A DNA stretch of 64,000 nucleotides. Source: an uncultured Winogradskyella sp. (lineage in GTDB: Bacteria; Bacteroidota; Bacteroidia; Flavobacteriales; Flavobacteriaceae). The DNA lies in contig NZ_CANMJY010000011.1 in NCBI RefSeq assembly GCF_947498345.1, positions 78,684-142,683 of the forward strand, given 5' to 3'. Position numbers and translations under genes: made by a program. Position 1 is the stretch's first letter; each line of letters begins with the position of its first letter. Positions 18,057 through 28,126 of this stretch are shown in pieces. The notes under the pieces are model-generated. The model saw nothing but the letters and a program-made list of their open reading frames with translations, was not told the origin of the DNA and ran no database searches.

Positions 18057-20015
18057 ATGAATAAAATTTTTATCGCTTTATGTCTTATTTTGGTGAATGT
18101 GTCCTTTGCTCAGCAAACAGATTATGTGGATTTTGAAAGAATCAATGCTGCCATATCTTTTGAGCTTGACTCTTCAAGAGTTAATGGCATTATTATTATG
18201 GAATTTAAAATCTTAAAAGACGTGGATTCAATTTTTGTTGATGCAAAAAATATGACTTTTACTTTTGAACAAGGAGACCATGATAAGATAAAATTCAAAA
18301 ATGATGGAGAAAAGTTGTGGCTATTAAGCCAATTTAAAGCGGGTGAAAGTTATGATGTTTCTTTTGAGTATTCAGTTAGACCTAAAAAAGCATTATACAC
18401 TTTAAAGCGAAATGAGAATTGGCAAATTTGGACTCAAGGTCAAGGTAAGTATACCAGCAATTGGTTACCAAGCATAGATGATGTCAACGATAAAATTGAA
18501 TTCGATTTAAAATTTCTTGCCCCAAGCACTTATGAGTTAATTTCTAATGGCGAATTAAAGTCTCAAGCAGAGACTAATAGTAATATTCTATGGGAATATG
18601 ATATGAAAACTCCGATGTCTAGCTATTTAGTTGCAGTAGTACTAGGTAAATACAAAAAGCAAACAGAAACCTCTAAAAGTGGTATTCCTTTAGAATATTA
18701 TTATTACCCTGAAGATTCACTAAAAGTTGTACCTACCTATCGTTACAGTAAACAAATGTTCGATTTTTTAGAAGAAGAAATTGGCTTTGATTATCCATGG
18801 CAAAACTATAAGCAAGTACCCGTTCACGATTTTTTGTATGCTGGGATGGAAAATACGAGCTGCACAATTTTTTCAGATGCTTTTGTAGTGGATTCTATTG
18901 GTTTTAATGATAAAAACTATGTTAATGTCAATGCTCATGAGTTAGCACATCAATGGTTTGGTAATTTAGTAACGGCAAAATCTGGTGACCACCATTGGCT
19001 ACAAGAAGGTTTTGCAACCTATTATGCGTTATTGGCAGAACGCGATATATTTGATGATAATCATTATTTTTTCAAACTTTATGAATCCGCTGTTGATTTA
19101 GGGAGGCAGGATATAGCTGGTCAAGGAACATCGCTTTTAAACCCAAAGTCCAGTAGTTTAACATTTTACCAACGTGGAGCTTGGGTTTTACATGCACTAA
19201 GAAGTAAAGTTGGTGATGTTATATTTAGAGAAGCTGTAAAGAATTACTTGAATAGATATCAATTTGATACAGTTGAAACATCATATTTTATAAAAGAAGT
19301 TGAACGTTTATATGGTAGGTCTTTAACTGGATTTGTAAATGTTTGGATAAAGCAAAAAGTGTTTCCTGTTGATGCAGCGTTTAACCTACTTAAAAATCAA
19401 TCGACTTATATCAATGAATATCTTATGGTAGATTGCCAGACAAAATCATCTAAATGTGCAGAATATCTTAAGTATTATGTATCTGATGAGGCAAAGGTGA
19501 AAATTATTTCTCAAGCTCCAGATTTAGTAACTAAGGATACATTTAAGCATGGGCTAAAAGTGAGACAAGCCATATCGCAATATGTTACTAAAATTCCTGA
19601 AGATTTAAAAGAAGAATACGAATCATTACTTAATGATAAATCTTATATAACCATTGAAAATACACTCTATAATCTTTGGTCAAACTTTCCTGAAGAACGC
19701 GCCAAGTACTTGTCAGAGACCAGAAATGTAGTAGGTTTTAGAGATAAAAATGTGCGCTTATTATGGATTGTTCTAAATCTTAGCACACCATTTTATCAAG
19801 CTGATAATAAACAAGGTTTATTTGAAGAATTGGTTAATTATACAGATGAAGCCTACAATGCAGATTTGAGAATTAATGCATTTCAATATCTGGATCTTAT
19901 AAAATCTTGTAATGAGAAATGTATATCGAATCTCGAGAATGCTAAATCTCATCACAATTGGAGGTTGGTTAAATTTGCAAAGCAATTTTCAGAGAAACTA
20001 CAAAACAAAGAGTAA
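18057..20015 (+). CDS. M1-family aminopeptidase (exported)
   Basis: Protein of 652 residues with a signal peptide (NVSFAQ, cleavage near residue 18). The M1 motifs are GMEN (263-266, substrate N-terminus recognition), HELAHQW (zinc ligands H294 and H298, catalytic E295) and a third ligand at E317 in LQEGFATYY. The C-terminal region is helical. The family removes N-terminal residues from peptides. The stop codon overlaps the start of the patatin gene (TAATG), implying coupled translation. Confidence 0.93.
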   Translation: MNKIFIALCLILVNVSFAQQTDYVDFERINAAISFELDSSRVNGIIIMEFKILKDVDSIFVDAKNMTFTFEQGDHDKIKFKNDGEKLWLLSQFKAGESYDVSFEYSVRPKKALYTLKRNENWQIWTQGQGKYTSNWLPSIDDVNDKIEFDLKFLAPSTYELISNGELKSQAETNSNILWEYDMKTPMSSYLVAVVLGKYKKQTETSKSGIPLEYYYYPEDSLKVVPTYRYSKQMFDFLEEEIGFDYPWQNYKQVPVHDFLYAGMENTSCTIFSDAFVVDSIGFNDKNYVNVNAHELAHQWFGNLVTAKSGDHHWLQEGFATYYALLAERDIFDDNHYFFKLYESAVDLGRQDIAGQGTSLLNPKSSSLTFYQRGAWVLHALRSKVGDVIFREAVKNYLNRYQFDTVETSYFIKEVERLYGRSLTGFVNVWIKQKVFPVDAAFNLLKNQSTYINEYLMVDCQTKSSKCAEYLKYYVSDEAKVKIISQAPDLVTKDTFKHGLKVRQAISQYVTKIPEDLKEEYESLLNDKSYITIENTLYNLWSNFPEERAKYLSETRNVVGFRDKNVRLLWIVLNLSTPFYQADNKQGLFEELVNYTDEAYNADLRINAFQYLDLIKSCNEKCISNLENAKSHHNWRLVKFAKQFSEKLQNKE

Positions 20016-20899
20016 TGAGAGCATTAGTAATATCTGGAGGCGGAAGTAAAGGCGCTTTTGCTGGTGGTGTAGCACAATACCTTATGGAGTGCGAAAATAG
20101 GAATTACGATATGTTTTTAGGGACTTCTACAGGAAGTCTTTTGGTACTACATTTAGCGGTTAATAATATTCCCAAGTTATATAATATTTTTACTAATGTA
20201 CAGCAGCAAGATATCTTTAGTGTCAGCCCTTTTGTACAGCGAAAAAAAGGGGATAGGGAATATGTGTCTATAGATTTTGTGAACTCTTTGTGGCAGTTTA
20301 TTAGAATGAAACGCACCTTTGGTGAAAGCAAAGCCTTAAGACGAAATATAAGAGAAAACTTTACACGTTTAGAATACGAAAAAATTAAGCAAACAAAACA
20401 CGATGTTGTTGTTACGGTTTCTAATTTGTCTATGAATAGGGTAGAGTATAAGTCTATAAATAATTGTACTTACGAAGAGTTTTGTAATTGGATATGGATT
20501 TCGTGCAATTATATTCCTTTTATGTCATTAGCTAAAGTAGACGGTTATGAATATGCAGATGGAGGTTTGGGTTGTGTAATTCCGATTAGAGAAGCCATTC
20601 TTCGTGGTGCTACAGAAGTTGATGCTGTAGTTTTGGAGGCTGAAAATCTCGGTAAACAACGTGTGTTAGGTAAAAACCCATTTTCTTTAATGATGAATTT
20701 GTTTGGACACTTGCTCGATCAGGTAGAACGAAATGATATAGTTATTGGAAAATTAGCTGCTAAGAACAAGAATGTAAAACTCAATTTATACTACACGCCT
20801 ACAAGTCTCACTGAAAATTCATTGATTTTTAGTAAACGTTTAATGGAAAAATGGTGGAAGCAAGGCTATACTTATGCTAAGCAAAAGCATTCGGGTTAA
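20015..20899 (+). CDS. Patatin-like phospholipase
   Basis: Protein of 294 residues with no signal peptide. The oxyanion loop is GGGSKGAF (8-15), the nucleophile elbow GTSTGS (about 38-43), and the catalytic aspartate is in YADGG near residue 180. The family hydrolyses acyl esters of phospholipids. It overlaps the M1 aminopeptidase gene by one base. The pairing of the two is unusual, with no known joint pathway; it may simply reflect operon layout. Confidence 0.92.
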   Translation: MRALVISGGGSKGAFAGGVAQYLMECENRNYDMFLGTSTGSLLVLHLAVNNIPKLYNIFTNVQQQDIFSVSPFVQRKKGDREYVSIDFVNSLWQFIRMKRTFGESKALRRNIRENFTRLEYEKIKQTKHDVVVTVSNLSMNRVEYKSINNCTYEEFCNWIWISCNYIPFMSLAKVDGYEYADGGLGCVIPIREAILRGATEVDAVVLEAENLGKQRVLGKNPFSLMMNLFGHLLDQVERNDIVIGKLAAKNKNVKLNLYYTPTSLTENSLIFSKRLMEKWWKQGYTYAKQKHSG

Positions 20900-20967
20900 T
20901 TAAAGACTTTCGTTGAAGTTAGATTATAGCTTAAACATTATGTTTTAAAATTTTACCCAACTCTTAA

Positions 20968-21486
20968 CTACCACAATTCCCCGACTTCATCTTTTATAAA
21001 AGAAAGTGCTGCATTACTTGGTGCAGGTTTGTCGATAAGCTCAGTTAAAATGACTTCGCGTAATTTATTTGCTGTATCAGTTTTGTCGTTCATATTAGCT
21101 TTTCTAATGAGCTGTATAGTGGCATTTTTTGCAGCCATAATAATACTCCAACATTGGTCACTAACATAGATTTGCTGTGATAAATTATGTTCAAATTCTT
21201 GTTCAATTGTTGCTACAAGTAAATTTTCGTAATCCTCTTTATTAGAGGATGTTGGGCTAATTCTTGTTAATAATTTTGAAGGAGCAATGCGTTCCAAAAA
21301 AAGAGACATGCGTTCATAAGCTTGTAGCCTTATTGGAAATGCTTCTTTTTGTAAATCTTTAGTGATTAAAAAGTTACGACGGTTGTTTTCATTTTCTACA
21401 TGTTCTTTAAAAAACATATAAGCAATTGCTCCTGTGACTAAAGCAGGAATAGTGTACATTAAAAGATTGATGAGTTGTTGTTCCAT
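20968..21486 (-). CDS. Membrane-anchored protein of unknown function
   Basis: Protein of 172 residues from the ATG at 21486; an upstream in-frame ATG at 21522 would overlap the preceding gene and gives an unlikely N-terminus. One transmembrane segment (LLMYTIPALVTGAIAYMFF, about 6-24) is followed by a cytoplasmic helical domain (EAFPIRLQAYERMSLFLERI). It follows the FMN-dependent gene by 4 bp and is probably co-transcribed. I do not recognise a function. Confidence 0.7.
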   Translation of the reverse strand: MEQQLINLLMYTIPALVTGAIAYMFFKEHVENENNRRNFLITKDLQKEAFPIRLQAYERMSLFLERIAPSKLLTRISPTSSNKEDYENLLVATIEQEFEHNLSQQIYVSDQCWSIIMAAKNATIQLIRKANMNDKTDTANKLREVILTELIDKPAPSNAALSFIKDEVGELW

Positions 21487-21490
21487 AAAA

Positions 21491-23053
21491 TTAATTGTTC
21501 TTTTTTCCGCCAAGATAAACACATTCTTTTAAATGTTGCATACTTTTAAATTGAACAGATGTTTTTTCATACCTAAAAGTTTGGTCAAAATTCTTAGTTA
21601 GATTGTGATCATCAACATTCATTTCAATATCATTCATGGTAAATTGGCATGGATGTTCGTAACCAGAGGCATGTGTAATTTCTATCAATTCTTTCCTAAA
21701 GGTTTTAAAGTATTGTGCTAAGCGTTCAGATTTTAAAGGGACATTTATACCATTCTGTAGCCATTTACTTTGTGTAGCTACACCAGCAGGGCAACGATTA
21801 GTATGACAGATTTGTGCCTGAATACAACCTATGCTCATCATGGCTTCACGTGCTACATTAATACAATCTACTCCCATAGCAAATGCCATAGCCGCTTTAG
21901 CCGGAAAACCAAGCTTTCCACTACCAATAAACACAATACGATTAGTTAAGTTACGTTTTTGAAACAATTTATAAACATCACTAAACCCGTAGATCCAAGG
22001 TAAGGATACATGATCTGCAAAGCTAGGCGGAGCTGCACCAGTACCGCCTTCACCACCATCTACAGTTATAAAGTCTGGGCCTCTATTCTCTTTTTCCATA
22101 ATTTCGGCGAGCTCTTCCCACTGGTCAAGTTTTCCAATAGCTGCTTTAATACCTACAGGTAATCCTGTGGCTTCAGCAATGGACTCTACAAAATCAACCA
22201 ATTCTGGTACATTAGAGAAAGCTTTATGATTTGGAGGTGATAATACTGTTTTACCGACTTCAACTCCTCTAATATCAGCTATTTCTTTGGTGATCTTTTT
22301 CCCAGGAAGTACACCACCTTTACCTGGTTTGGCTCCTTGTGATAATTTTACTTCAATCGCTCTTATAAAAGGATTTTCTTCAACAAGTTTTACCATTTTA
22401 TCCATAGAAAATCCACCATCTTCAGCTCTAACTCCAAAATAACCTGTCCCAAAATGAAAAACGACATCTCCACCATTACTATGATAAGGTGATAATCCCC
22501 CTTCGCCTGTATTATGATAGGCATCTGCTATTTTTACGCCTTTATTTAAAGATTCTATAGCTTTAGCTGATAAAGACCCAAAACTCATTGCAGATACATT
22601 GATGATAGAAGCAGGTCTGAACGGTCGCTTTCTTTTATTGTATTCTCCCATTACCTTAGCACAAGGCACAAAAGTTTTGTCAATTGCGCTTGGGTGATTC
22701 GTTTCAACCTTATAGGGCATCATGGCATTATTTATAAAAATATGTTGATGCGCAAATATATCTCTGTCCGTTCCAAAGCCTTCATAGTTATTTTCCTTTT
22801 TTGCAGAGGCATAGATCCATCCGCGTTCAATACGATTAAAAGGTAGTTCCTCTCTATTATTTGCAACAAAGTATTGACGCATTTCAGGTCCTATACTTTC
22901 TAGTAGATAGCGTAAATGACCTATAACAGGAAAATTATGACTAATAGTATGCTTATTTTGAAAGAAAATATCTCTCATAGCTACAATTGCAATTACTATA
23001 ATAATCCACAGCCACCATGGCATACTACTCAAAACGTTTAATACCGAATCCAT
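21491..23053 (-). CDS. FMN-binding glutamate synthase family protein, membrane-anchored
   Basis: Protein of 520 residues. A transmembrane helix (WWLWIIIVIAIVAM, about 13-26) precedes the FMN-binding central domain of glutamate synthase: INVSAMSFGSLSAKAIESLN, VKLSQGAKPGKGGVLPG, TVDGGEGGTGAAP, and cysteines in CIQAQICHTNRCPAG for a 3Fe-4S cluster. The glutaminase domain of GltB is absent, so it is the short archaeal/Bacteroidota-type form whose substrate is uncertain. Probable operon with the next gene downstream. Confidence 0.9.
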   Translation of the reverse strand: MDSVLNVLSSMPWWLWIIIVIAIVAMRDIFFQNKHTISHNFPVIGHLRYLLESIGPEMRQYFVANNREELPFNRIERGWIYASAKKENNYEGFGTDRDIFAHQHIFINNAMMPYKVETNHPSAIDKTFVPCAKVMGEYNKRKRPFRPASIINVSAMSFGSLSAKAIESLNKGVKIADAYHNTGEGGLSPYHSNGGDVVFHFGTGYFGVRAEDGGFSMDKMVKLVEENPFIRAIEVKLSQGAKPGKGGVLPGKKITKEIADIRGVEVGKTVLSPPNHKAFSNVPELVDFVESIAEATGLPVGIKAAIGKLDQWEELAEIMEKENRGPDFITVDGGEGGTGAAPPSFADHVSLPWIYGFSDVYKLFQKRNLTNRIVFIGSGKLGFPAKAAMAFAMGVDCINVAREAMMSIGCIQAQICHTNRCPAGVATQSKWLQNGINVPLKSERLAQYFKTFRKELIEITHASGYEHPCQFTMNDIEMNVDDHNLTKNFDQTFRYEKTSVQFKSMQHLKECVYLGGKKNN

Positions 23054-23058
23054 ATCAA

Positions 23059-24333
23059 TTAATTATTTAAATAATCTAATGTTAATTGTGTAAAAGCTCT
23101 AACTCCAAGTAACATACCATTTTCATCGATCATAAAGTCTGGAGTGTGGTGTGGAAATGCTCCTTTAGACTTTTCGCTTGGAGTCATACCACCTATAAAG
23201 AAATAAATACCAGGAACCACTTCTTGAAAATAAGAGAAATCCTCACCGCCAGTTGTGGCTTTCATAAGTTTCACATTGTCTCTCCCAGCTACGCTTTGAA
23301 GTGATGGTAGCATTTGATCTGTTAATTCTGGGTCGTTATATGTAATAGATGTTTGATTTCTAAATGATATTGTAGCTTCACCACCATAAGCTTTGGCGAT
23401 AGTCTCAGTCATTTCTTTCATACGTCGTTCTATCATGATACGCATGTCTGGATCTAAGGTTCTTACTGTACCAATTAACTCTGCTGATTCAGGAATGATA
23501 TTAAATCGTGTTCCGGCGGTAATCTTGCCAACTGTTATTACAGCAGCTTCTTCAGTGAGTTTTGCTTCTCGGCTAATTATGGTTTGAAGTCCATCTATAA
23601 TTTTTGCGGAAATCATTATCGGATCTACACCAGACCAAGGTTGAGAACCATGGGTTTGCTTCCCTTTAACATTAATTACAAAACGCTCTACGGAAGCCAT
23701 TATACCTCCTTTTTTATATTTTATGGTACCTACAGGAGTACCAGCATTAATATGTAAACCAAAAATGACATCTACTTTAGGATTTTCTAAAACACCATCT
23801 TTAATCATTAATTTAGCTCCTCCTTCTTCGCCAGGTGGTGGTCCTTCTTCCGCAGGTTGAAAGATGAATTTTACCGTACCTTTTATTTTATTTTTGTGTT
23901 TTGATAAAACTTCGGCTGTTGCCATTAAAATAGCTATGTGCGTATCATGTCCACAGGCGTGCATTACTCCAGTATCTGTTCCTAAAAAAGTAGTTCTTAC
24001 TTCAGATTTAAAAGGTAAATCATTACGTTCAGTGACGGGAAGAGCATCAATATCTGCTCTAAGCGCTACGACTTTACCTGGATGATCACCTTTTAAGATA
24101 CCAACAACACCTGTAATTGCGATTCCTGTCTCGACTTCTAATCCTAGTGATTTCAAATGTTCTGCAATTTTTTCTGCAGTTTTAAACTCTTGGTTTGATA
24201 ACTCTGGGTTTTGATGAAAATGTCTTCGCCATTTTATCAGTTTGTCTTCAATGTTAATAATATCTTGTTCAATTGTATTTTGTGCATATGAGAATGATGA
24301 AATGAGAAAAAGGAATGGCAGAATTAATTTCAT
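23059..24333 (-). CDS. M20-family amidohydrolase (exported)
   Basis: Protein of 424 residues with a signal peptide (LISSFSYAQ, about 1-17). M20D motifs include the metal-binding MHACGHDTH, FQPAEEGPPPGEEGG with catalytic glutamates, and TGGEDFSYF near the C-terminus. The family hydrolyses N-acyl amino acids or hippurate-like substrates. It ends 6 bp from the FMN-dependent protein gene on the same strand, so the two probably share a transcript. The exact substrate is not evident. Confidence 0.92.
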   Translation of the reverse strand: MKLILPFLFLISSFSYAQNTIEQDIINIEDKLIKWRRHFHQNPELSNQEFKTAEKIAEHLKSLGLEVETGIAITGVVGILKGDHPGKVVALRADIDALPVTERNDLPFKSEVRTTFLGTDTGVMHACGHDTHIAILMATAEVLSKHKNKIKGTVKFIFQPAEEGPPPGEEGGAKLMIKDGVLENPKVDVIFGLHINAGTPVGTIKYKKGGIMASVERFVINVKGKQTHGSQPWSGVDPIMISAKIIDGLQTIISREAKLTEEAAVITVGKITAGTRFNIIPESAELIGTVRTLDPDMRIMIERRMKEMTETIAKAYGGEATISFRNQTSITYNDPELTDQMLPSLQSVAGRDNVKLMKATTGGEDFSYFQEVVPGIYFFIGGMTPSEKSKGAFPHHTPDFMIDENGMLLGVRAFTQLTLDYLNN

Positions 24334-24385
24334 AAGAATGATTTTTTGCTAAGATATTGAAAATTGAAGTAGGCTAGTTCAGTAT

Positions 24386-24715
24386 TCAAAATTTCATAAA
24401 GTATAAAATTAATGAGCTTATAATTAAAGGAAGTATAGATGATAATTTCCAAAAAAGAGCTAATTTCTTTTTGAAACATATAAATAAAAGCGCTAGTGAA
24501 GCTAACATAGGAACTATAAATAAAGGATATAATTTTGTTTCGTAGAGTGCACCTTCAAAATATACTTGATTCTTGTATAAGAATTTTAATAAAAAGTGAT
24601 CTGATAAAAGACCATGGCGCATTTTCATTGCATAACGAGTATTGTCTGATAAAAATAAAGTAGAAAGATATATAAAGCCTAATAGGCTAAGGTTTATTAA
24701 AATAAATTTTTTCAT
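24386..24715 (-). CDS. Small membrane protein of unknown function
   Basis: Protein of 109 residues from the ATG at 24715 (MKKFILINLSLLGF); an ATG 24 bp further upstream is possible. Three hydrophobic segments: about 4-20, 60-80 and 88-106. Located between the M20 amidohydrolase and the helicase, separated from the former by 53 bp. Not recognised. Confidence 0.55.
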   Translation of the reverse strand: MKKFILINLSLLGFIYLSTLFLSDNTRYAMKMRHGLLSDHFLLKFLYKNQVYFEGALYETKLYPLFIVPMLASLALLFICFKKKLALFWKLSSILPLIISSLILYFMKF

Positions 24716-24847
24716 TTTCAAATATAGAGTAAATAGCATTAAATAGATGTCTCATTTTTTGCTAACATCTTGTTTATAATTATTGGTCTTTAAATATGGA
24801 AAAACCTAAGACAATACGTAATTTCACAGTTCGAAAAAATTTAACTT

Positions 24848-27178
24848 TTGGAAAAGTATTTAAGTCAACTTAATGAGGCTCAATTAGCACCTACCATCCA
24901 GAAAGATGGCCCAATGATTGTCATTGCTGGCGCAGGTTCTGGTAAAACACGTGTGCTAACGTATCGAATAGCTTATTTAATGAGCCAGGGAGTAGATGCG
25001 TTTAATATTTTAGCATTGACGTTTACCAATAAAGCTGCTCGCGAAATGAAGGGCAGAATCGCCGATATTGTAGGTGATGGTGAAGCCAAAAATCTTTGGA
25101 TGGGTACATTTCACTCCGTGTTTGCTAAGATATTAAGATTCGAAGGTCATCATTTAGGTTTTCCGAGTAATTTTACGATATACGACACGCAAGATTCCCA
25201 AAAATTATTAGGCTCCATTATTAAGGAAATGGGTTTAGATAAGGATATATACAAAACCAAGCAGGTTTATAGTCGAATATCGTCTTATAAAAATAGTTTG
25301 ATTACTGTTAAGGCTTATTTTAATAATCCAGAACTTATAGAGGCCGATGCTATGGCACGTCGTCCCAGAATGGGAGACATCTATGCAGCATATGTAGATC
25401 GCTGTTTTAAAGCTGGTGCTATGGATTTTGATGATTTATTATTAAGAACCAATGAACTACTGACACGTTTTCCTAACGTTTTAGCACAATACCAAAATAA
25501 ATTTCGTTACATTTTAGTAGATGAGTATCAGGATACTAACCATTCTCAGTATTTAATTGTACGCGCATTATCAGATCGTTTTCAAAATATTTGTGTGGTT
25601 GGTGATGATGCGCAAAGTATTTATGCTTTTAGAGGTGCAAACATCAATAATATTCTCAATTTCCAAAAGGATTATGATGATGTTAAAGTCTATCGTTTGG
25701 AGCAAAATTACCGATCAACAAAAATGATCGTCGGTGCTGCTAATTCTGTGATTGAACATAACAAAACCAAGCTCGATAAAATTGTTTGGACTGCCAATGA
25801 AGTAGGTGATAAAGTAATTGTACATCGTTCTATGACTGATGGTGATGAAGGGCGTTATGTGGCGAGTACTATTTGGGAAACCAAAATGAATCAACAATTG
25901 TCTAATAGTGATTTTGCGGTATTATATCGTACCAATGCGCAATCGCGTGCTATTGAAGATGCGCTAAGAAAACGTGATATACCATATAGAATTTATGGTG
26001 GGTTATCATTTTATCAGCGTAAGGAAATTAAGGATATTACGGCATATTTGCGTCTAATTTTAAACTCGTCTGATGAAGAAGCTTTAAAACGTGTTATTAA
26101 TTATCCGGCAAGAGGTATTGGTCAAACCACTATAGATCGTTTGGTAGTTGCAGCAAATGCATCAGGTAAAACGATGTACGATATCATGGAGAATATTGAT
26201 AATGAGACTATCAATATTAATAAAGGCACTAAAAATAAGCTCAGAGATTTTGTAACGCTTATTGAGAGTTACAAGGTAATGAACCAAAATGCTAATGCTT
26301 TTGAGTTGGCAGAACATGTTACTAAGACCAGTGGTTTAATTAGAGAGTTAAATAAAGATGGTACACCAGAAGGGGTTACCAGAATGGATAATGTTCAGGA
26401 ATTATTAAATGGCATCAAGGACTTTGTGGAAGGTCAAATAGAGTTAGCTGATGCTGGCGATTCTTTAGCAGAATTTCTCGAAGATGTAGCTTTAGCCACA
26501 GACTTAGATGGTGATAAGGGTGATCCTAATCATGTAGCTTTAATGACCATTCACTTGGCAAAAGGTTTAGAGTTTCCTCATGTTTTTATTGTTGGTATGG
26601 AAGAAGATTTATTTCCTAGTGCCATGAGTATGAATACCAGAAGTGAGCTTGAAGAAGAACGTCGCTTATTTTATGTGGCTTTGACCAGAGCAGAAAAGCA
26701 AGCGTATTTAACTTATACAGTTTCCCGTTACAGATGGGGGAAACTTATTGATGCAGAACCAAGCCGATTTATTGAGGAAATAGAGGATGAATACCTAAAT
26801 ATTACGACTCCACTTAAGGAGCAACGTTTTAATCCAATGCTAGACGCTTCAATATTTGGTGATATTGAACCAAATAAAATACGATTTGCTAAGCCTAAAT
26901 CACCAAAGTTTAAAAAGAAAGAACCAAAAAAGAAACCTGAAAATTTTAAAATTTCTACTCCTAAAAAGTTGAAGCCCGTCAGTAAATCTAACGATACATC
27001 AAACCTGTTTGATAGTAAACTGACAGTTGGTAACGTCGTAAACCATCATCGATTTGGAAGAGGAGAGGTCATGAAAATTGAAGGCAAGGGTGGTGATTTA
27101 AAGGCAGAGATAAAATTTAAAAATGGAGATACTAAGAAATTATTATTACGCTTTGCAAAGCTTGAAGTGATTAGTTGA
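24848..27178 (+). CDS. ATP-dependent 3'-5' DNA helicase, UvrD/PcrA type
   Basis: Protein of 776 residues. Starts at TTG (24848); the N-terminal pattern EKYLSQLNEAQ fits the family start, and the only nearby ATG (24795) is out of frame. Walker A is AGAGSGKT (27-34), motif II DEYQDT, then GDDAQSIYAFRGAN, QNYRST, and motif VI VALTRAEKQ. The C-terminus ends in a Tudor-like tail (VGNVVNHHRFGRGEV) used by PcrA for RNA polymerase contact. It acts in DNA repair and conflict resolution. Convergent with the next gene, with no gap. Confidence 0.95.
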   Translation: MEKYLSQLNEAQLAPTIQKDGPMIVIAGAGSGKTRVLTYRIAYLMSQGVDAFNILALTFTNKAAREMKGRIADIVGDGEAKNLWMGTFHSVFAKILRFEGHHLGFPSNFTIYDTQDSQKLLGSIIKEMGLDKDIYKTKQVYSRISSYKNSLITVKAYFNNPELIEADAMARRPRMGDIYAAYVDRCFKAGAMDFDDLLLRTNELLTRFPNVLAQYQNKFRYILVDEYQDTNHSQYLIVRALSDRFQNICVVGDDAQSIYAFRGANINNILNFQKDYDDVKVYRLEQNYRSTKMIVGAANSVIEHNKTKLDKIVWTANEVGDKVIVHRSMTDGDEGRYVASTIWETKMNQQLSNSDFAVLYRTNAQSRAIEDALRKRDIPYRIYGGLSFYQRKEIKDITAYLRLILNSSDEEALKRVINYPARGIGQTTIDRLVVAANASGKTMYDIMENIDNETININKGTKNKLRDFVTLIESYKVMNQNANAFELAEHVTKTSGLIRELNKDGTPEGVTRMDNVQELLNGIKDFVEGQIELADAGDSLAEFLEDVALATDLDGDKGDPNHVALMTIHLAKGLEFPHVFIVGMEEDLFPSAMSMNTRSELEEERRLFYVALTRAEKQAYLTYTVSRYRWGKLIDAEPSRFIEEIEDEYLNITTPLKEQRFNPMLDASIFGDIEPNKIRFAKPKSPKFKKKEPKKKPENFKISTPKKLKPVSKSNDTSNLFDSKLTVGNVVNHHRFGRGEVMKIEGKGGDLKAEIKFKNGDTKKLLLRFAKLEVIS

Positions 27179-28126
27179 TTACTTAACCATACATACAGAA
27201 TTTATATGACCTTTGCCATCATACTCCTTAACTGTATTGTAAGGATCAGTAATCCATTTACCGTCAATAATAAATTTGTAATGATATTTTCCACCAGATA
27301 GTCTTACACTATAGGTCCAACAATCGTCTACTTTTTCCATTTCGTAATTTTCTTCGGACCAATCATTAAAATCACCACTTAGTACTACGGTTTCGGCATC
27401 TAGAAAATCACATAATATGAATTCAACATTTTTTTGAACATCAATAACAGAATTATAACCACCAAATTCATTTTTAATTTTTGAAGGATTTTGCGGGTCT
27501 TCTATCCAATGATGGTTATCTATAATAAATTTGTATTGGTATACATCGGGTCTTAGTTGTAGCGTTACTTCCCAGCCTTCGTCTGTGGGTTTCATTATAA
27601 AACCAGATTCATCCCAACGGTTAAAAGTACCAGATAGTATAACACTTTCGGCATCTTTAAAACCTTTAAGCTTAAAACTTACATTTCCATATTCCGTGGC
27701 AAATGCACTATATAATTTTAAGTTATAAACCATGAGTTTATGACCTTTGTAATCTCTGGCATCTACAATATTTTCAAAATCACTGGAAGGTTCTGCCCAA
27801 TGCTCGCTATTAACAATGAACTTAAATTCCCAATCAAAATCTGAAGTAAATAGTGATAAACTTTTTCTTAGTTGATATATAGAGTCATTGACTTTATTCA
27901 TCTCCCATTGATCCTTTGCCCAATTGTTGAATTCTCCTGAAACATAGACATTATCTACAGTTTTACCATTGTTTTTAATGTTTGGATAATCATCAATGTT
28001 GAATATAAAAATAACATCTTCTCCTTCTATTGTATAGCCTTTAATAGTATTGTCTTGAGCATAACTATTAAATGAAAAAAACAGAAGAAAAATTAAAGAG
28101 TGAAAATATTTTAATTTGATTTTCAA
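27179..28126 (-). CDS. Exported protein with three tandem CBM48 (glycogen-binding-like) domains
   Basis: Protein of 315 residues with a signal peptide (FSFNSYAQ, about 1-24). Three copies of an early-set/CBM48 pattern are visible: VSGEFNNWAKDQWEM, LSGTFNRWDESGFIM and LSGDFNDWSEENYEM, each followed by a WxxxxxLxxxxYxYKFIxDxxxW ending. CBM48 normally sits beside a catalytic domain in glycogen enzymes; here no catalytic domain is present. Overlaps the retropepsin-like gene by 4 bp. A carbohydrate-binding or scaffold role in the envelope is inferred. Confidence 0.85.
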   Translation of the reverse strand: MKIKLKYFHSLIFLLFFSFNSYAQDNTIKGYTIEGEDVIFIFNIDDYPNIKNNGKTVDNVYVSGEFNNWAKDQWEMNKVNDSIYQLRKSLSLFTSDFDWEFKFIVNSEHWAEPSSDFENIVDARDYKGHKLMVYNLKLYSAFATEYGNVSFKLKGFKDAESVILSGTFNRWDESGFIMKPTDEGWEVTLQLRPDVYQYKFIIDNHHWIEDPQNPSKIKNEFGGYNSVIDVQKNVEFILCDFLDAETVVLSGDFNDWSEENYEMEKVDDCWTYSVRLSGGKYHYKFIIDGKWITDPYNTVKEYDGKGHINSVCMVK